15,508 bases of DNA from Patescibacteria group bacterium (GCA_018817995.1 JAHISW010000051.1:1-15508), one strand, 5' to 3'; shown: positions 1-5,607, numbered from the stretch's first letter. The notes: generated from the sequence alone by a model not told the origin. Program-made: numbers and translations.

Positions 1-34
<34 letters not shown>

Positions 35-72
35 TCTCTAAACTAAAAGAAAAATTAGTTTTAAAATTTATT

Positions 73-102
73 AAAAATACCACTTGTTTTAGTGGTATTT
101 TT
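73..102 (-). terminator. Hairpin terminator of the DGR reverse transcriptase gene
   Basis: The arms AAAAATACCACT (73-84) and AGTGGTATTTTT (91-102) pair perfectly over 12 bp around a 6-nt loop. The hairpin touches the stop codon of the reverse transcriptase gene (103-101). Read on the minus strand it ends in a T-rich run that continues into AT-rich sequence, as in an intrinsic terminator. The structure is symmetrical, so it could also stop transcription from the other side. A weaker 7-bp hairpin (40-46 with 55-61) lies next to it. Confidence 0.75.
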
Positions 103-1150
103 AGTTGTTCATCCAAAACCAGTATTTATTTTTCAAGTCTTGGCTTAATTGATGAGTGTTAGCATGCGACAAGACTCCAAGGTATGACTGCAAAGATTGA
201 TTAAGAGTATTTCTGTTTCTCTTTTCATTTTTGTATTGAATAGTTTGTTCTTTCACTTTTCTAAACATGCGTTTTCGCGTTTTTGCCCGAACGAGTTTGT
301 GGTGAGGCAAAACAATATATCCAAGAAAGTCCACTCCACGATAAGATTTTTGAATAGAAACTTTTTGGGGATGCATTTTAAGATTCAGTCGTTGTGTTAA
401 GAAAAAATCAATAGTTTGTACGAGTTTTTGTAAATACACTTCATCCTCGGAAATAACAACGAAGTCATCAGTATATCGAGCATAATATTTTATTTTCAAA
501 TCATGCTTAATAAACTGGTCAAGTTCATTCATATATACATTGGCAAAAAGTTGGGAGGTAAGATTTCCAAGAGGAATTCCAGAGCGATTAAATAAAGTGG
601 AGCGTTCACTGACAAAACTTTCTACAATATCCTCTAAAAGTCGTGTCGCGTCTTTGTCTTTTACTGTTTTACCCAAGATTTTTAATAAAACATCATGATC
701 AACGGAATCAAAAAACTTCTTAATATCACATTTCAAAATGAAGCATGTTTTAGTGTGATTTTTACTTACCTTCCTAATTATTTTTTCTACATACCTTACT
801 CCTTTGTGTGTACCTTTATTCACTCGGCACGAGAAAGATTCGGAGATAAATGTAGATTCAAAAATCGGATTAAGTATTTGAAATATAGCATGATGAAGCA
901 CCCTATCTTTTACATCTGCTTTATGAATATGTCGAAGTTTTGGGTCGTGAACATAAAACGAGGTATAAGGACCATGTTTGTAAGTCCGATTTTTCAATTC
1001 TCGATACAGTTGAAAAATATTTTGCTCCAGATGAAGCTCAAATTCCTGCACATCAAGTTTTTTCTGTTTGTCTTTTTTAAACTCTTCCCACGCGGAAAAA
1101 AGATTTTCTAAAGAAATGATTTTTTCAAAAATATTAGTATAAATTTTCAT
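101..1150 (-). CDS. DGR-type reverse transcriptase
   Basis: This 349-residue protein would copy the template-repeat RNA into cDNA while misreading template adenines, the mutagenic step of a diversity-generating retroelement. RT motifs appear in order: CDIKKFFDSVDH at residues 141-152 (first catalytic Asp), GIPLGNLTSQ at 191-200 and YARYTDD at 223-229 (catalytic Asp pair), followed by RGVDFLGY near 271-278. The GNLTSQ form with Ser-Gln, in place of the QGxxxSP of group II intron RTs, is the DGR hallmark. No maturase or endonuclease domain follows. I chose the ATG at 1150 because MKIYTNIFEKI is the usual beginning of these enzymes; the frame stays open upstream to an ATG at 1240, but that stretch would overlap avd. 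No Shine-Dalgarno sequence is obvious. The gene is about as AT-rich as the surrounding genome. Confidence 0.95.
   Translation of the reverse strand: MKIYTNIFEKIISLENLFSAWEEFKKDKQKKLDVQEFELHLEQNIFQLYRELKNRTYKHGPYTSFYVHDPKLRHIHKADVKDRVLHHAIFQILNPIFESTFISESFSCRVNKGTHKGVRYVEKIIRKVSKNHTKTCFILKCDIKKFFDSVDHDVLLKILGKTVKDKDATRLLEDIVESFVSERSTLFNRSGIPLGNLTSQLFANVYMNELDQFIKHDLKIKYYARYTDDFVVISEDEVYLQKLVQTIDFFLTQRLNLKMHPQKVSIQKSYRGVDFLGYIVLPHHKLVRAKTRKRMFRKVKEQTIQYKNEKRNRNTLNQSLQSYLGVLSHANTHQLSQDLKNKYWFWMNN
1138..1143 (+). promoter_or_regulatory. Candidate -10 element for avd
   Basis: TATAAA lies 10 nt before the avd ATG, inside the first codons of the oppositely oriented RT gene. No good -35 hexamer sits at 15-17 bp. 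If used, transcription would begin almost at the avd start codon and give a nearly leaderless message. Confidence 0.3.
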
Positions 1151-1153
1151 AAT

Positions 1154-1501
1154 ATGAATGATTTTGATATCCCAATCTTCAAAAAGTCGTATGAACTGTA
1201 TAAGCTGTTCCACAGCTTTCGCAACAGCATTCCAAAACAAGACAGGTTCACTATATGGCAGAGATGCGAAAATATAATCCTCGATATCGTTGAGGGTATT
1301 TTATGGGCAAGCCAAATTTCAAAATCAGAAAAACTTCCTGTTTTAGAGAAAACTAGTGTTAAATTAAATTTTTTGCGAGTATTTTTGCGGCTCTTAAAAG
1401 ACACGAAGACAGTTGATGCTAAAAAATACATTGCGCTTGAAACACTAGTTGATGAAATAGGTAGAATGCTCGGCGGCTGGATAAAATCCACGAAAGACTA
1501 A
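1154..1501 (+). CDS. avd: DGR accessory variability determinant (Avd), four-helix bundle protein
   Basis: This 115-residue, basic, mostly helical protein matches the bacterial Avd/four-helix-bundle family. The pattern seen is RFTIWQRCENIILDIVEGI in the middle, a KLNFLRVFLRLLKDTK helix, and the ending DEIGRMLGGWIKS, which is nearly diagnostic. In studied DGRs, Avd forms a pentameric basic barrel that binds the reverse transcriptase and the template RNA and is required for mutagenic homing. The length is typical. The gene lies between RT and TR but on the strand opposite to both and to the target gene, and its ATG is separated from the RT ATG by only 3 bp. No Shine-Dalgarno sequence is visible. 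It is followed directly by a strong hairpin. Confidence 0.9.
   Translation: MNDFDIPIFKKSYELYKLFHSFRNSIPKQDRFTIWQRCENIILDIVEGILWASQISKSEKLPVLEKTSVKLNFLRVFLRLLKDTKTVDAKKYIALETLVDEIGRMLGGWIKSTKD
1197..1224 (-). promoter_or_regulatory. Candidate promoter for the reverse transcriptase, inside avd
   Basis: On the minus strand a TTGCGA -35-like hexamer (1224-1219), a 16-bp spacer and a TATACA -10-like hexamer (1202-1197) lie about 47 bp before the RT start codon. The spacer is almost wholly a palindrome, AAGCTGT-TCC-ACAGCTT (1202-1218), which could be a protein-binding site or chance, because the stretch is also avd coding sequence. Both hexamers are mediocre. Confidence 0.25.
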
Positions 1502-1506
1502 TAGAT

Positions 1507-1535
1507 GAAATGCTCTCCAAATTGGAGAGCATTTC
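1507..1535. terminator. 29-bp near-perfect palindrome between avd and TR (bidirectional terminator candidate)
   Basis: GAAATGCTCTCCAA (1507-1520) and TTGGAGAGCATTTC (1522-1535) pair over 14 bp around a single base. It begins 6 bp after the avd stop codon and ends 22 bp beyond the 3' boundary of the template repeat. It can end avd transcription on the plus strand and define the 3' end of the template RNA on the minus strand. Only short T-rich runs follow on each side, so termination efficiency is uncertain. It could instead be a structural part of the DGR RNA or a dispersed palindromic element. Confidence 0.55.
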
Positions 1536-1556
1536 TTAAATGTAGAGAGAAGGAAG

Positions 1557-1683
1557 TTCTGAGCGGAGGACAGGTCCAAGTTGGAGTTACGGTTGTCATC
1601 CCACCAGTTGTTGACATTCAGCCCATCGGAGTCGAAGCCGCCGACGTTGACGCGGTTGCCGTCCGAGTTCACGCAATTATTGC
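1557..1683 (-). repeat. DGR template repeat (TR)
   Basis: These 127 bp align without gaps to 2050-2176 (offset 493). Inside 1561-1683 there are 24 differences, and 23 of them lie at adenines of the minus-strand template: 12 A-to-G, 7 A-to-T and 4 A-to-C in VR. Of 28 template adenines in that interval 23 are altered. The single exception is a silent G-to-A at 1670. Read in the VR frame, TR has AAY and GAY codons at every diversified site, a codon choice that yields many residues and no stop codons on adenine replacement. The final 18 bp (1557-1574) are unaltered despite containing adenines, as expected of the IMH*-like initiation end. An open frame crossing TR (1702-1445) is not considered a gene. 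Confidence 0.97.
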
Positions 1684-1923
1684 CTGCTTCCGTCTGTGTC
1701 ACCAGAAGTTGAGATTTACTTCCCGTTGGAAACGGGACTATATTCTCTCCTTCCTGAATTTTATTCGAAAGCAGTTCTGCTTATCGCAAAACATCTCCAC
1801 TAAAAGCAAACAAGAAGTTCAATCTCCATCTTTATTCACACGCTATCGTTATCCGTAAACAACGATACTCTGGCGAAGTCTCAAAGAAGAGACATCTCGC
1901 GAGATTAAGCCGTAGCCGAATCT

Positions 1924-1952
1924 ACATTAGCAAGATATTAGCAGTATATCAA
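1924..1952 (-). promoter_or_regulatory. Candidate promoter of the TR transcript
   Basis: Two overlapping readings exist on the minus strand. The first is TTGATA (1952-1947), a 17-bp spacer and TAATGT (1929-1924) preceded by the extended -10 dinucleotide TG. The second takes TATACT (1948-1943) as the -10 element, with only a weak T-rich -35. The decamer TTGATATACT is shared exactly with the strong promoter of the target gene (2902-2893). The site lies just past the terminator of the target gene, where a new promoter would be needed to transcribe TR. Confidence 0.4.
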
Positions 1953-1961
1953 TTGCATATA

Positions 1962-2004
1962 TAAAAGAAAAGAGCCTTTGCGAAAAAAAATTTCGCGAAG
2001 GCTC
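1962..2004 (-). terminator. Intrinsic terminator of the DGR target gene
   Basis: The arms 1972-1985 and 1991-2004 form a 14-bp stem (GAGCCTT with AAGGCTC, one G-T wobble, then GCGAAA with TTTCGC) around a five-A loop. On the minus strand the stem is followed by TTTTCTTTTAT. It lies about 40 bp past the target stop codon. Confidence 0.8.
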
Positions 2005-2015
2005 AAGTTTTCAAA

Positions 2016-2028
2016 AGAGACAATCTCT
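2016..2028. other. Small hairpin just beyond the VR 3' end
   Basis: AGAGA (2016-2020) and TCTCT (2024-2028) pair around CAA, 15 bp past the target stop codon in the minus direction. In the Bordetella phage DGR and others, a hairpin or cruciform a few bases downstream of VR aids mutagenic homing. This stem is short and AT-rich, so the functional link is only a suggestion. Confidence 0.3.
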
Positions 2029-2042
2029 CAAGAATTCAAGTT

Positions 2043-2807
2043 TCAGAACTTCTGAGCGGAGGACAGGCCCAAGTCGGAGTGACGGCCGCCACCCCACCAG
2101 AAGAAGACAACCAGCCCACCGGAGTCGAAGCCGCCGACGAGGACGCGGCTGCCGCCCGAGCCTACGCAAGAAGTGCGGATGTAGACATTCTTAAAGAGTC
2201 TTTCACCAGTGTTCTTGTAATGGCCGATGATCGTGTAGACCATCACCTGAGCTGAGGGTGCTTCCTCGTCTTTGCTGAGCAGTTCCTGTTGCTCTACCCA
2301 CGTCTTGGACATTGAGTCATCAACGGGGGTCTTGCGGACAAGCTGCCAGCTGACTGTGCCCTTATTCTTGGCGAACTTCTCAGATTCATACCATCCGCCC
2401 GAAGACGAATAGAAAAGTGAGTTGTCTACTTTTCTGACTTCGAGGATCGACATCGAGAATATGGCGACGAGGGTATGGGTGTCTTTGCAGGACTCCAGCA
2501 CTCCCTCGGTAAACGGAACTTCGGCGAGTGTGGCGGCTTCTTTCTTTGAGGGGTTGACCCTAAAGTGTTTGTTTGCCTCCTCGATACCAAAGAAGTTCTT
2601 GCCCATGATCTCGCGGGCCTGCTTCTGGCTGGTGGTGGCTTCGTAGCCTCCATTTTCGATCAATCTTACCACTTTCGTGGCAAGATCATTGCTCTTTGAG
2701 TCAATGACTCTCTGGGCGAGAACATCTGTGAGACCTGCGGTCTCAAGCTTGAGAAGCACTTCGTGCTCCTTGTGCACCGATAGGGTGCGGCTCACCATCT
2801 CTGTCAT
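2043..2807 (-). CDS. DGR target (variable) protein with C-terminal C-type-lectin-like domain
   Basis: This 254-residue protein is the retroelement's diversified product. Residues 212-254 are encoded by VR and carry the pattern RVLVGGFDSGGL, WWGGGR, then LSSAQKF at the very C-terminus, as in the C-type-lectin (FGE-type) folds of other DGR targets, where the variable residues form an exposed ligand-binding surface. Compared with TR, residues 212, 213, 216, 218, 220, 223, 230, 233, 235, 236, 239, 240, 241, 243, 245 and 247 are changed. The N-terminal 200 residues (LATKVVRLIENGGYE, VSWQLVRKTPV, VMVYTIIGHY) resemble a family I associate with CPR hypothetical proteins; I cannot name its function. 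No signal peptide or membrane segment is visible, so the protein is either cytosolic or exported another way. The start is fixed by an AGGAGGT ribosome binding site 5 bp upstream. The gene is clearly richer in G and C than RT and avd. Confidence 0.93.
   Translation of the reverse strand: MTEMVSRTLSVHKEHEVLLKLETAGLTDVLAQRVIDSKSNDLATKVVRLIENGGYEATTSQKQAREIMGKNFFGIEEANKHFRVNPSKKEAATLAEVPFTEGVLESCKDTHTLVAIFSMSILEVRKVDNSLFYSSSGGWYESEKFAKNKGTVSWQLVRKTPVDDSMSKTWVEQQELLSKDEEAPSAQVMVYTIIGHYKNTGERLFKNVYIRTSCVGSGGSRVLVGGFDSGGLVVFFWWGGGRHSDLGLSSAQKF
2050..2176 (-). repeat. DGR variable repeat (VR) at the 3' end of the target gene
   Basis: VR is the ungapped partner of TR (1557-1683). It ends 4 bp before the end of the stop codon. 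The 18 bp nearest the gene's end (2050-2067) are identical to TR and serve as the presumed IMH; the first difference beyond them, C in TR (1556) to G in VR (2049), changes Asn to Lys. Such IMH/IMH* differences are usual and would make transfer directional from TR to VR. No second VR was found in this window. Confidence 0.96.
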
Positions 2808-2812
2808 GGCAC

Positions 2813-2819
2813 ACCTCCT
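2813..2819 (-). promoter_or_regulatory. Strong ribosome binding site of the DGR target gene
   Basis: AGGAGGT on the minus strand stands 5 bp before the ATG at 2807. Most other genes in the window lack a Shine-Dalgarno sequence, so this canonical site both fixes the start and sets the target gene apart. Confidence 0.8.
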
Positions 2820-2835
2820 ATGATTTAAATTTTAC

Positions 2836-2873
2836 CGATTTCGTCGGCACGACCTCTTTGAATCATTCAAAGA
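2836..2873 (-). other. Two hairpins in the 5' leader of the DGR target gene
   Basis: The leader of roughly 80 nt between the promoter and the start codon holds TCTTTGAA/TTCAAAGA (2855-2873, loop of 3) and CCGA/TCGG (2836-2848, loop of 5). They could tune mRNA stability or translation. No known riboswitch was recognised. Confidence 0.4.
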
Positions 2874-2892
2874 ACTATCATATTACACCACT

Positions 2893-2920
2893 AGTATATC
2901 AAATCGTCGAAAAATGTCAA
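2893..2920 (-). promoter_or_regulatory. Sigma70-type promoter of the DGR target gene
   Basis: On the minus strand a perfect TTGACA (2920-2915), a 16-bp spacer and TATACT (2898-2893, 5 of 6 to consensus) give the best promoter in the window. Transcription would begin near 2886, about 80 nt before the ATG. It is back to back with the prfB promoter. Confidence 0.75.
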
Positions 2921-2963
2921 GTGCTTTGCAAAATTTGATAAAAGAGGCAAAATAAAGGAAAGT

Positions 2964-2969
2964 TATAAT
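2964..2969 (+). promoter_or_regulatory. Candidate -10 element for prfB-ftsE
   Basis: A perfect TATAAT lies 30 bp before the prfB ATG. No good -35 is at the right distance; a TTGATA at 2935-2940 is 23 bp away, which is too far. Confidence 0.4.
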
Positions 2970-2999
2970 CCATAGATTTTATTAACTTTTTAAGATAAA

Positions 3000-3866
3000 A
3001 TGAATATTGAAGAAGATGAGGGAAAATTAAAGAAACTGGAGGATGAATTGCAAGAACCGGATTTTTGGCAAGACAAAGAGAAGGCGCAGGAGATACTGAA
3101 AGAAATAAGAGAGATAAAGACAAAACAGGCATCTTTGAATAAATATGACAAAGGTGGTGCTGTGGTTGGCATTTATGCCGGCGCCGGAGGCGAGGACGCG
3201 GAGGATTGGGCCAGAATACTTTTTGAGATGTACCAGAAATTTTCTGAAAAAAGAAAATGGGATTTAAAAATTTTACATGAACACAGAAACGACACCGACG
3301 GGCTAAGAAATATTGCTTTTGAGTTATTTGGCAAGAATGTGTATGGCGTGCTGAAAGGTGAAATGGGGGTGCATCGGCTGGTAAGGATCTCTCCTTTTTC
3401 AGCGAAAAAACTGCGACATACTTCCTTCGCTCTTGTTGAAATTTTACCGAGTTATGTTGAGAATATTGAGATTGAGATTAAACCGGAAGATTTAAAAATT
3501 GATTTTGCGCGTTCGTCCGGCCCCGGGGGGCAAAATGTAAATAAAAGAGAAACGGCTGTCAGGGTCAAACATGAGCCGACGAATATTTCCGTACACGTTG
3601 AGTCCGAACGTTCACAGGCTCAAAACAAAGAAAGAGCCATTGAGCTTTTACGTTCTAAGTTGTTTAGAGTTTACCAGCAGTATAAGAAGGAAGAATTAGA
3701 GAAATTAAAAACGACAAAAATGGAGCCGGAGTGGGGAAGTCAGATAAGATCGTATGTTTTGCATCCATATAAAATGGTTAAAGATCACAGGACAGGAATA
3801 GAGACTAACAATATAGAGAGTGTTTTGGGGGGTGATTTGGAGGAATTTATAGAAGCAGAAAAATAA
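3000..3866 (+). CDS. prfB: Peptide chain release factor 2, short N-terminal domain
   Basis: RF2 reads UGA and UAA in the ribosomal A site and triggers peptidyl-tRNA hydrolysis. The stop-codon anticodon tripeptide SPF is at residues 131-133 (RF1 would have PxT), and the catalytic GGQ is at 176-178 within SGPGGQNVNK. The protein has 288 residues against about 365 for usual RF2: after EPDFWQDKEKAQEILKEIRE the chain passes almost directly to the IYAGAGGEDAEDW core, so most of the helical domain 1 is missing. Upstream of the ATG an in-frame TAA (2991-2993) closes the frame, and I see no programmed-frameshift slippery site or internal UGA. The TAA stop overlaps the ftsE ATG by one base (TAATG), which suggests translational coupling. 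Confidence 0.93.
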   Translation: MNIEEDEGKLKKLEDELQEPDFWQDKEKAQEILKEIREIKTKQASLNKYDKGGAVVGIYAGAGGEDAEDWARILFEMYQKFSEKRKWDLKILHEHRNDTDGLRNIAFELFGKNVYGVLKGEMGVHRLVRISPFSAKKLRHTSFALVEILPSYVENIEIEIKPEDLKIDFARSSGPGGQNVNKRETAVRVKHEPTNISVHVESERSQAQNKERAIELLRSKLFRVYQQYKKEELEKLKTTKMEPEWGSQIRSYVLHPYKMVKDHRTGIETNNIESVLGGDLEEFIEAEK

Positions 3867-4546
3867 TGATTTATTTCGACAAAGTTTCAAAGGTTTATTC
3901 TAAAGGTTATCCGGCACTGGAGGATGTAAGTTTTTCTATTGAACAAGGCGAATTCGTTTCTATCGTAGGACAATCCGGCGCAGGAAAGACCACTCTGTTG
4001 CGACTGTTTTTGGCTGAAGAAAAACCGACATCGGGAAACATTTTTTTAGATTCTGTTGACATCCATTCTTTGCCTAAAAAAAACCTACACAAGCTAAGAA
4101 AAAAAATAGGGGTAGTGTTTCAAGATTATAGACTTTTGTCGGCAAAAACCACTTATGAAAATGTCGCTTTTGCCATGCAGGCGGCTGGTAGAGCGGAAAG
4201 TGAAATTGAAAACGATGTCCCCCAGGTTCTTAATGTCGTCGGTCTTGCGGAAAAAAGTTCTAATTTTCCCCATGAGCTTTCTGGTGGTGAAAAACAAAGG
4301 GTGGCTCTGGCAAGAGCCATTGTGAATAGGCCCGATATTATTATTGCGGATGAGCCCACGGGGAACCTGGACCCCCTTAATGTTTTAGAAATAATAAAGC
4401 TTATTAAAAAAATTAACGAACTGGGCACGACGGTTCTTTTAACGACTCACAATAGAGAGGTTGTTAACTCGCTAGGCAAAAGGGTCGTTACACTGGAGGG
4501 AGGCAGGGTCGTCAGGGATGATAAAGACGGGAAATATGTAGTGTGA
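3866..4546 (+). CDS. ftsE: Cell division ABC transporter ATP-binding protein FtsE
   Basis: FtsE is the cytoplasmic ATPase of the FtsEX complex, which links ATP hydrolysis to activation of peptidoglycan hydrolases at the division site. All ABC motifs are intact in 226 residues: Walker A GQSGAGKTT (35-43), Q-loop FQDYRLL (85-91), signature LSGGEKQR (138-145), Walker B IIIADEP (158-164) with TGNLD, and the switch His195 in TTHN. The length is normal. The start codon overlaps the prfB stop codon. The gene ends in TGA, so UGA is read as stop. ftsX follows after an unusual 110-bp gap. Confidence 0.95.
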   Translation: MIYFDKVSKVYSKGYPALEDVSFSIEQGEFVSIVGQSGAGKTTLLRLFLAEEKPTSGNIFLDSVDIHSLPKKNLHKLRKKIGVVFQDYRLLSAKTTYENVAFAMQAAGRAESEIENDVPQVLNVVGLAEKSSNFPHELSGGEKQRVALARAIVNRPDIIIADEPTGNLDPLNVLEIIKLIKKINELGTTVLLTTHNREVVNSLGKRVVTLEGGRVVRDDKDGKYVV

Positions 4547-4554
4547 GATAGGGT

Positions 4555-4638
4555 CTAGCCATTAGGGTCTAGAGATTAGGATTTAAAAATTATGAGAGTT
4601 TTTAATAAAATAATTAATAACTAAACCCTAGTGGCTAA
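4555..4638. repeat. Imperfect inverted repeat between ftsE and ftsX
   Basis: The arms 4555-4578 and 4615-4638 match in inverted orientation at 19 of 24 positions and enclose 36 bp of A+T-rich sequence. The left side also has a 14-bp-period direct repeat of TAGGGTCTAG (4549-4558 and 4563-4572). Such TTAG/CTAA-rich pieces look like the small dispersed repeats of many CPR genomes. The transcript could form a long hairpin between two genes that normally touch. Confidence 0.7.
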
Positions 4639-4656
4639 TCACTAATAACTAAAATT

Positions 4657-5565
4657 ATGATTTGGGTAAATTTAAAAAGAATTTTAAAAAATGGTTTCGT
4701 TCATTTCTGGAGAAATGGATGGGTTTCTGTGGCAACCATACTTATCATGGTGATAACGCTTTTTTCAATAGGTTCTTTGGTTTTTGGAAAAGCGATTCTT
4801 CTGACCGTTTTAGATCAGCTTCAAGATAAAGTGGACATCACTGTCTATTTTAAAATTGATGCTGAAGAATCTGATATAACATTTTTGCAGGAGTCTTTGT
4901 CGGATTTAAGCGAGGTTAAAAATGTTATGTATGTTTCAAAAGAGGATGCATTAAAATCTTTTCAGGAAAGACATGCTGAAAACACTTTAATTATCCAATC
5001 TTTGGAAGAACTTGGCGCGAATCCATTGGGTAGCAGTTTAAATATTAAAGCTAAAGACCCGTCGCAATACGAAAGCATTGCCCGTTTTTTAGAAGCGAGT
5101 GTTTTTTCGGCTGTAGATAAAATTAATTATAGGCAAAATAAGACAATAATAGATCGTCTGTCCGCCATTCTTCAAACTTCCAAAAATTTAGGAACAGGTA
5201 TCAGCATTTTATTGGCCCTGATTGCCGTTCTTGTTACATTTAACACAATAAGGTTAGCCATTTATACAAATAGGGAAGAAATAAAAATAATGAGGCTTGT
5301 GGGCGCTTCCGACAGATATGTCCGCAGTCCCTTTGTTGTAGGTGGTATTTTGTATGGACTTATCTCGTCTACCGTCACCGTGATTTTGTTTTATCCTCTA
5401 ACTTTTTGGCTAGGCCCATTATCTGAAAGATTTTTCGGTGGCATTAATCTTTTTTATTATTATCTTTCTAATTTTTTCCAAATGTTCTTCATTCTTCTTG
5501 CCGTTGGTGTTTTATTGGGTGTGTTCTCAAGTTGGGTGGCAACCAGAAGATATCTCAAAGCTTAA
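4657..5565 (+). CDS. ftsX: Cell division protein FtsX, membrane subunit of FtsEX
   Basis: This 302-residue permease has the FtsX layout: a short cytoplasmic N-terminus (NLKRILKNGFVHFWRNGW), transmembrane helix 1 at about 23-46, an external domain at about 50-170 containing the family pattern DITVYFK and MYVSKEDAL, then three C-terminal helices at about 175-197, 225-248 and 272-295. The coupling segment EEIKIMRLVGAS follows helix 2. It would pass the ATPase cycle of FtsE to an outside peptidoglycan hydrolase. The ATG follows directly after the inverted-repeat gap, with no Shine-Dalgarno sequence. Confidence 0.93.
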   Translation: MIWVNLKRILKNGFVHFWRNGWVSVATILIMVITLFSIGSLVFGKAILLTVLDQLQDKVDITVYFKIDAEESDITFLQESLSDLSEVKNVMYVSKEDALKSFQERHAENTLIIQSLEELGANPLGSSLNIKAKDPSQYESIARFLEASVFSAVDKINYRQNKTIIDRLSAILQTSKNLGTGISILLALIAVLVTFNTIRLAIYTNREEIKIMRLVGASDRYVRSPFVVGGILYGLISSTVTVILFYPLTFWLGPLSERFFGGINLFYYYLSNFFQMFFILLAVGVLLGVFSSWVATRRYLKA

Positions 5566-5570
5566 GGGTC

Positions 5571-5599
5571 TTGACCTGTTTTAAGCAATATGTTACTTT
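5571..5599 (+). promoter_or_regulatory. Candidate promoter for the 5608-9497 operon
   Basis: TTGACC (5571-5576), a 17-bp spacer ending in TGT, and TACTTT (5594-5599). The -10 ends only 8 nt before the ATG at 5608, so the message would be leaderless or nearly so. The -10 match is weak apart from the extended TG. Confidence 0.4.
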
Positions 5600-5607
5600 A
5601 AAAAAAT

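Larger units (their letters stand above)
1507..1936 (-). ncRNA. Putative DGR template RNA containing TR, with structured upstream spacer
   Basis: No convincing gene occupies the roughly 540 bases between avd and the target gene. They hold TR and a spacer rich in small hairpins: TCCCGTT/AACGGGA (1721-1737, loop GGA), TATCGTT/AACGATA (1844-1867), GTCTC/GAGAC (1878-1893) and the palindrome ATCTCGCGAGAT (1894-1905). A promoter-like sequence lies at about 1924-1952, just below the terminator of the target gene, and a strong hairpin (1507-1535) lies past TR. I infer a minus-strand RNA of about 400-430 nt carrying TR. In studied DGRs, flanking RNA structure around TR is bound by RT and Avd. The ends given here are inferred from the promoter and hairpin positions. 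Confidence 0.5.

Noticed and set aside
101..1150. Group II intron maturase
   Set aside because: There is no maturase X or HNH domain, the signature is SQ instead of SP, and TR, VR and Avd are next to it.
1147..1491. Minus-strand open frame antisense to avd
   Set aside because: The plus-strand frame gives a clear Avd protein, so this is its shadow.
1445..1702. Open frame on the minus strand covering TR (85 codons)
   Set aside because: It is the TR read in the VR frame, continued through a hairpin and antisense avd. Its Asn/Asp-rich stretch is the template codon pattern, not a real protein.
1505..1858. Open frame on the plus strand across TR and spacer
   Set aside because: No homology or start signal; it is antisense to TR and interrupted by hairpin-forming sequence.
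2422..2653. Open frames overlapping the middle of the target gene on either strand
   Set aside because: They are by-products of the GC-rich codon use of the target gene, with no recognisable domain.
2976..3010. Programmed +1 frameshift at the start of prfB
   Set aside because: No internal UGA with the usual slippery CUU and upstream Shine-Dalgarno was found; the frame begins at a plain ATG after an in-frame TAA.
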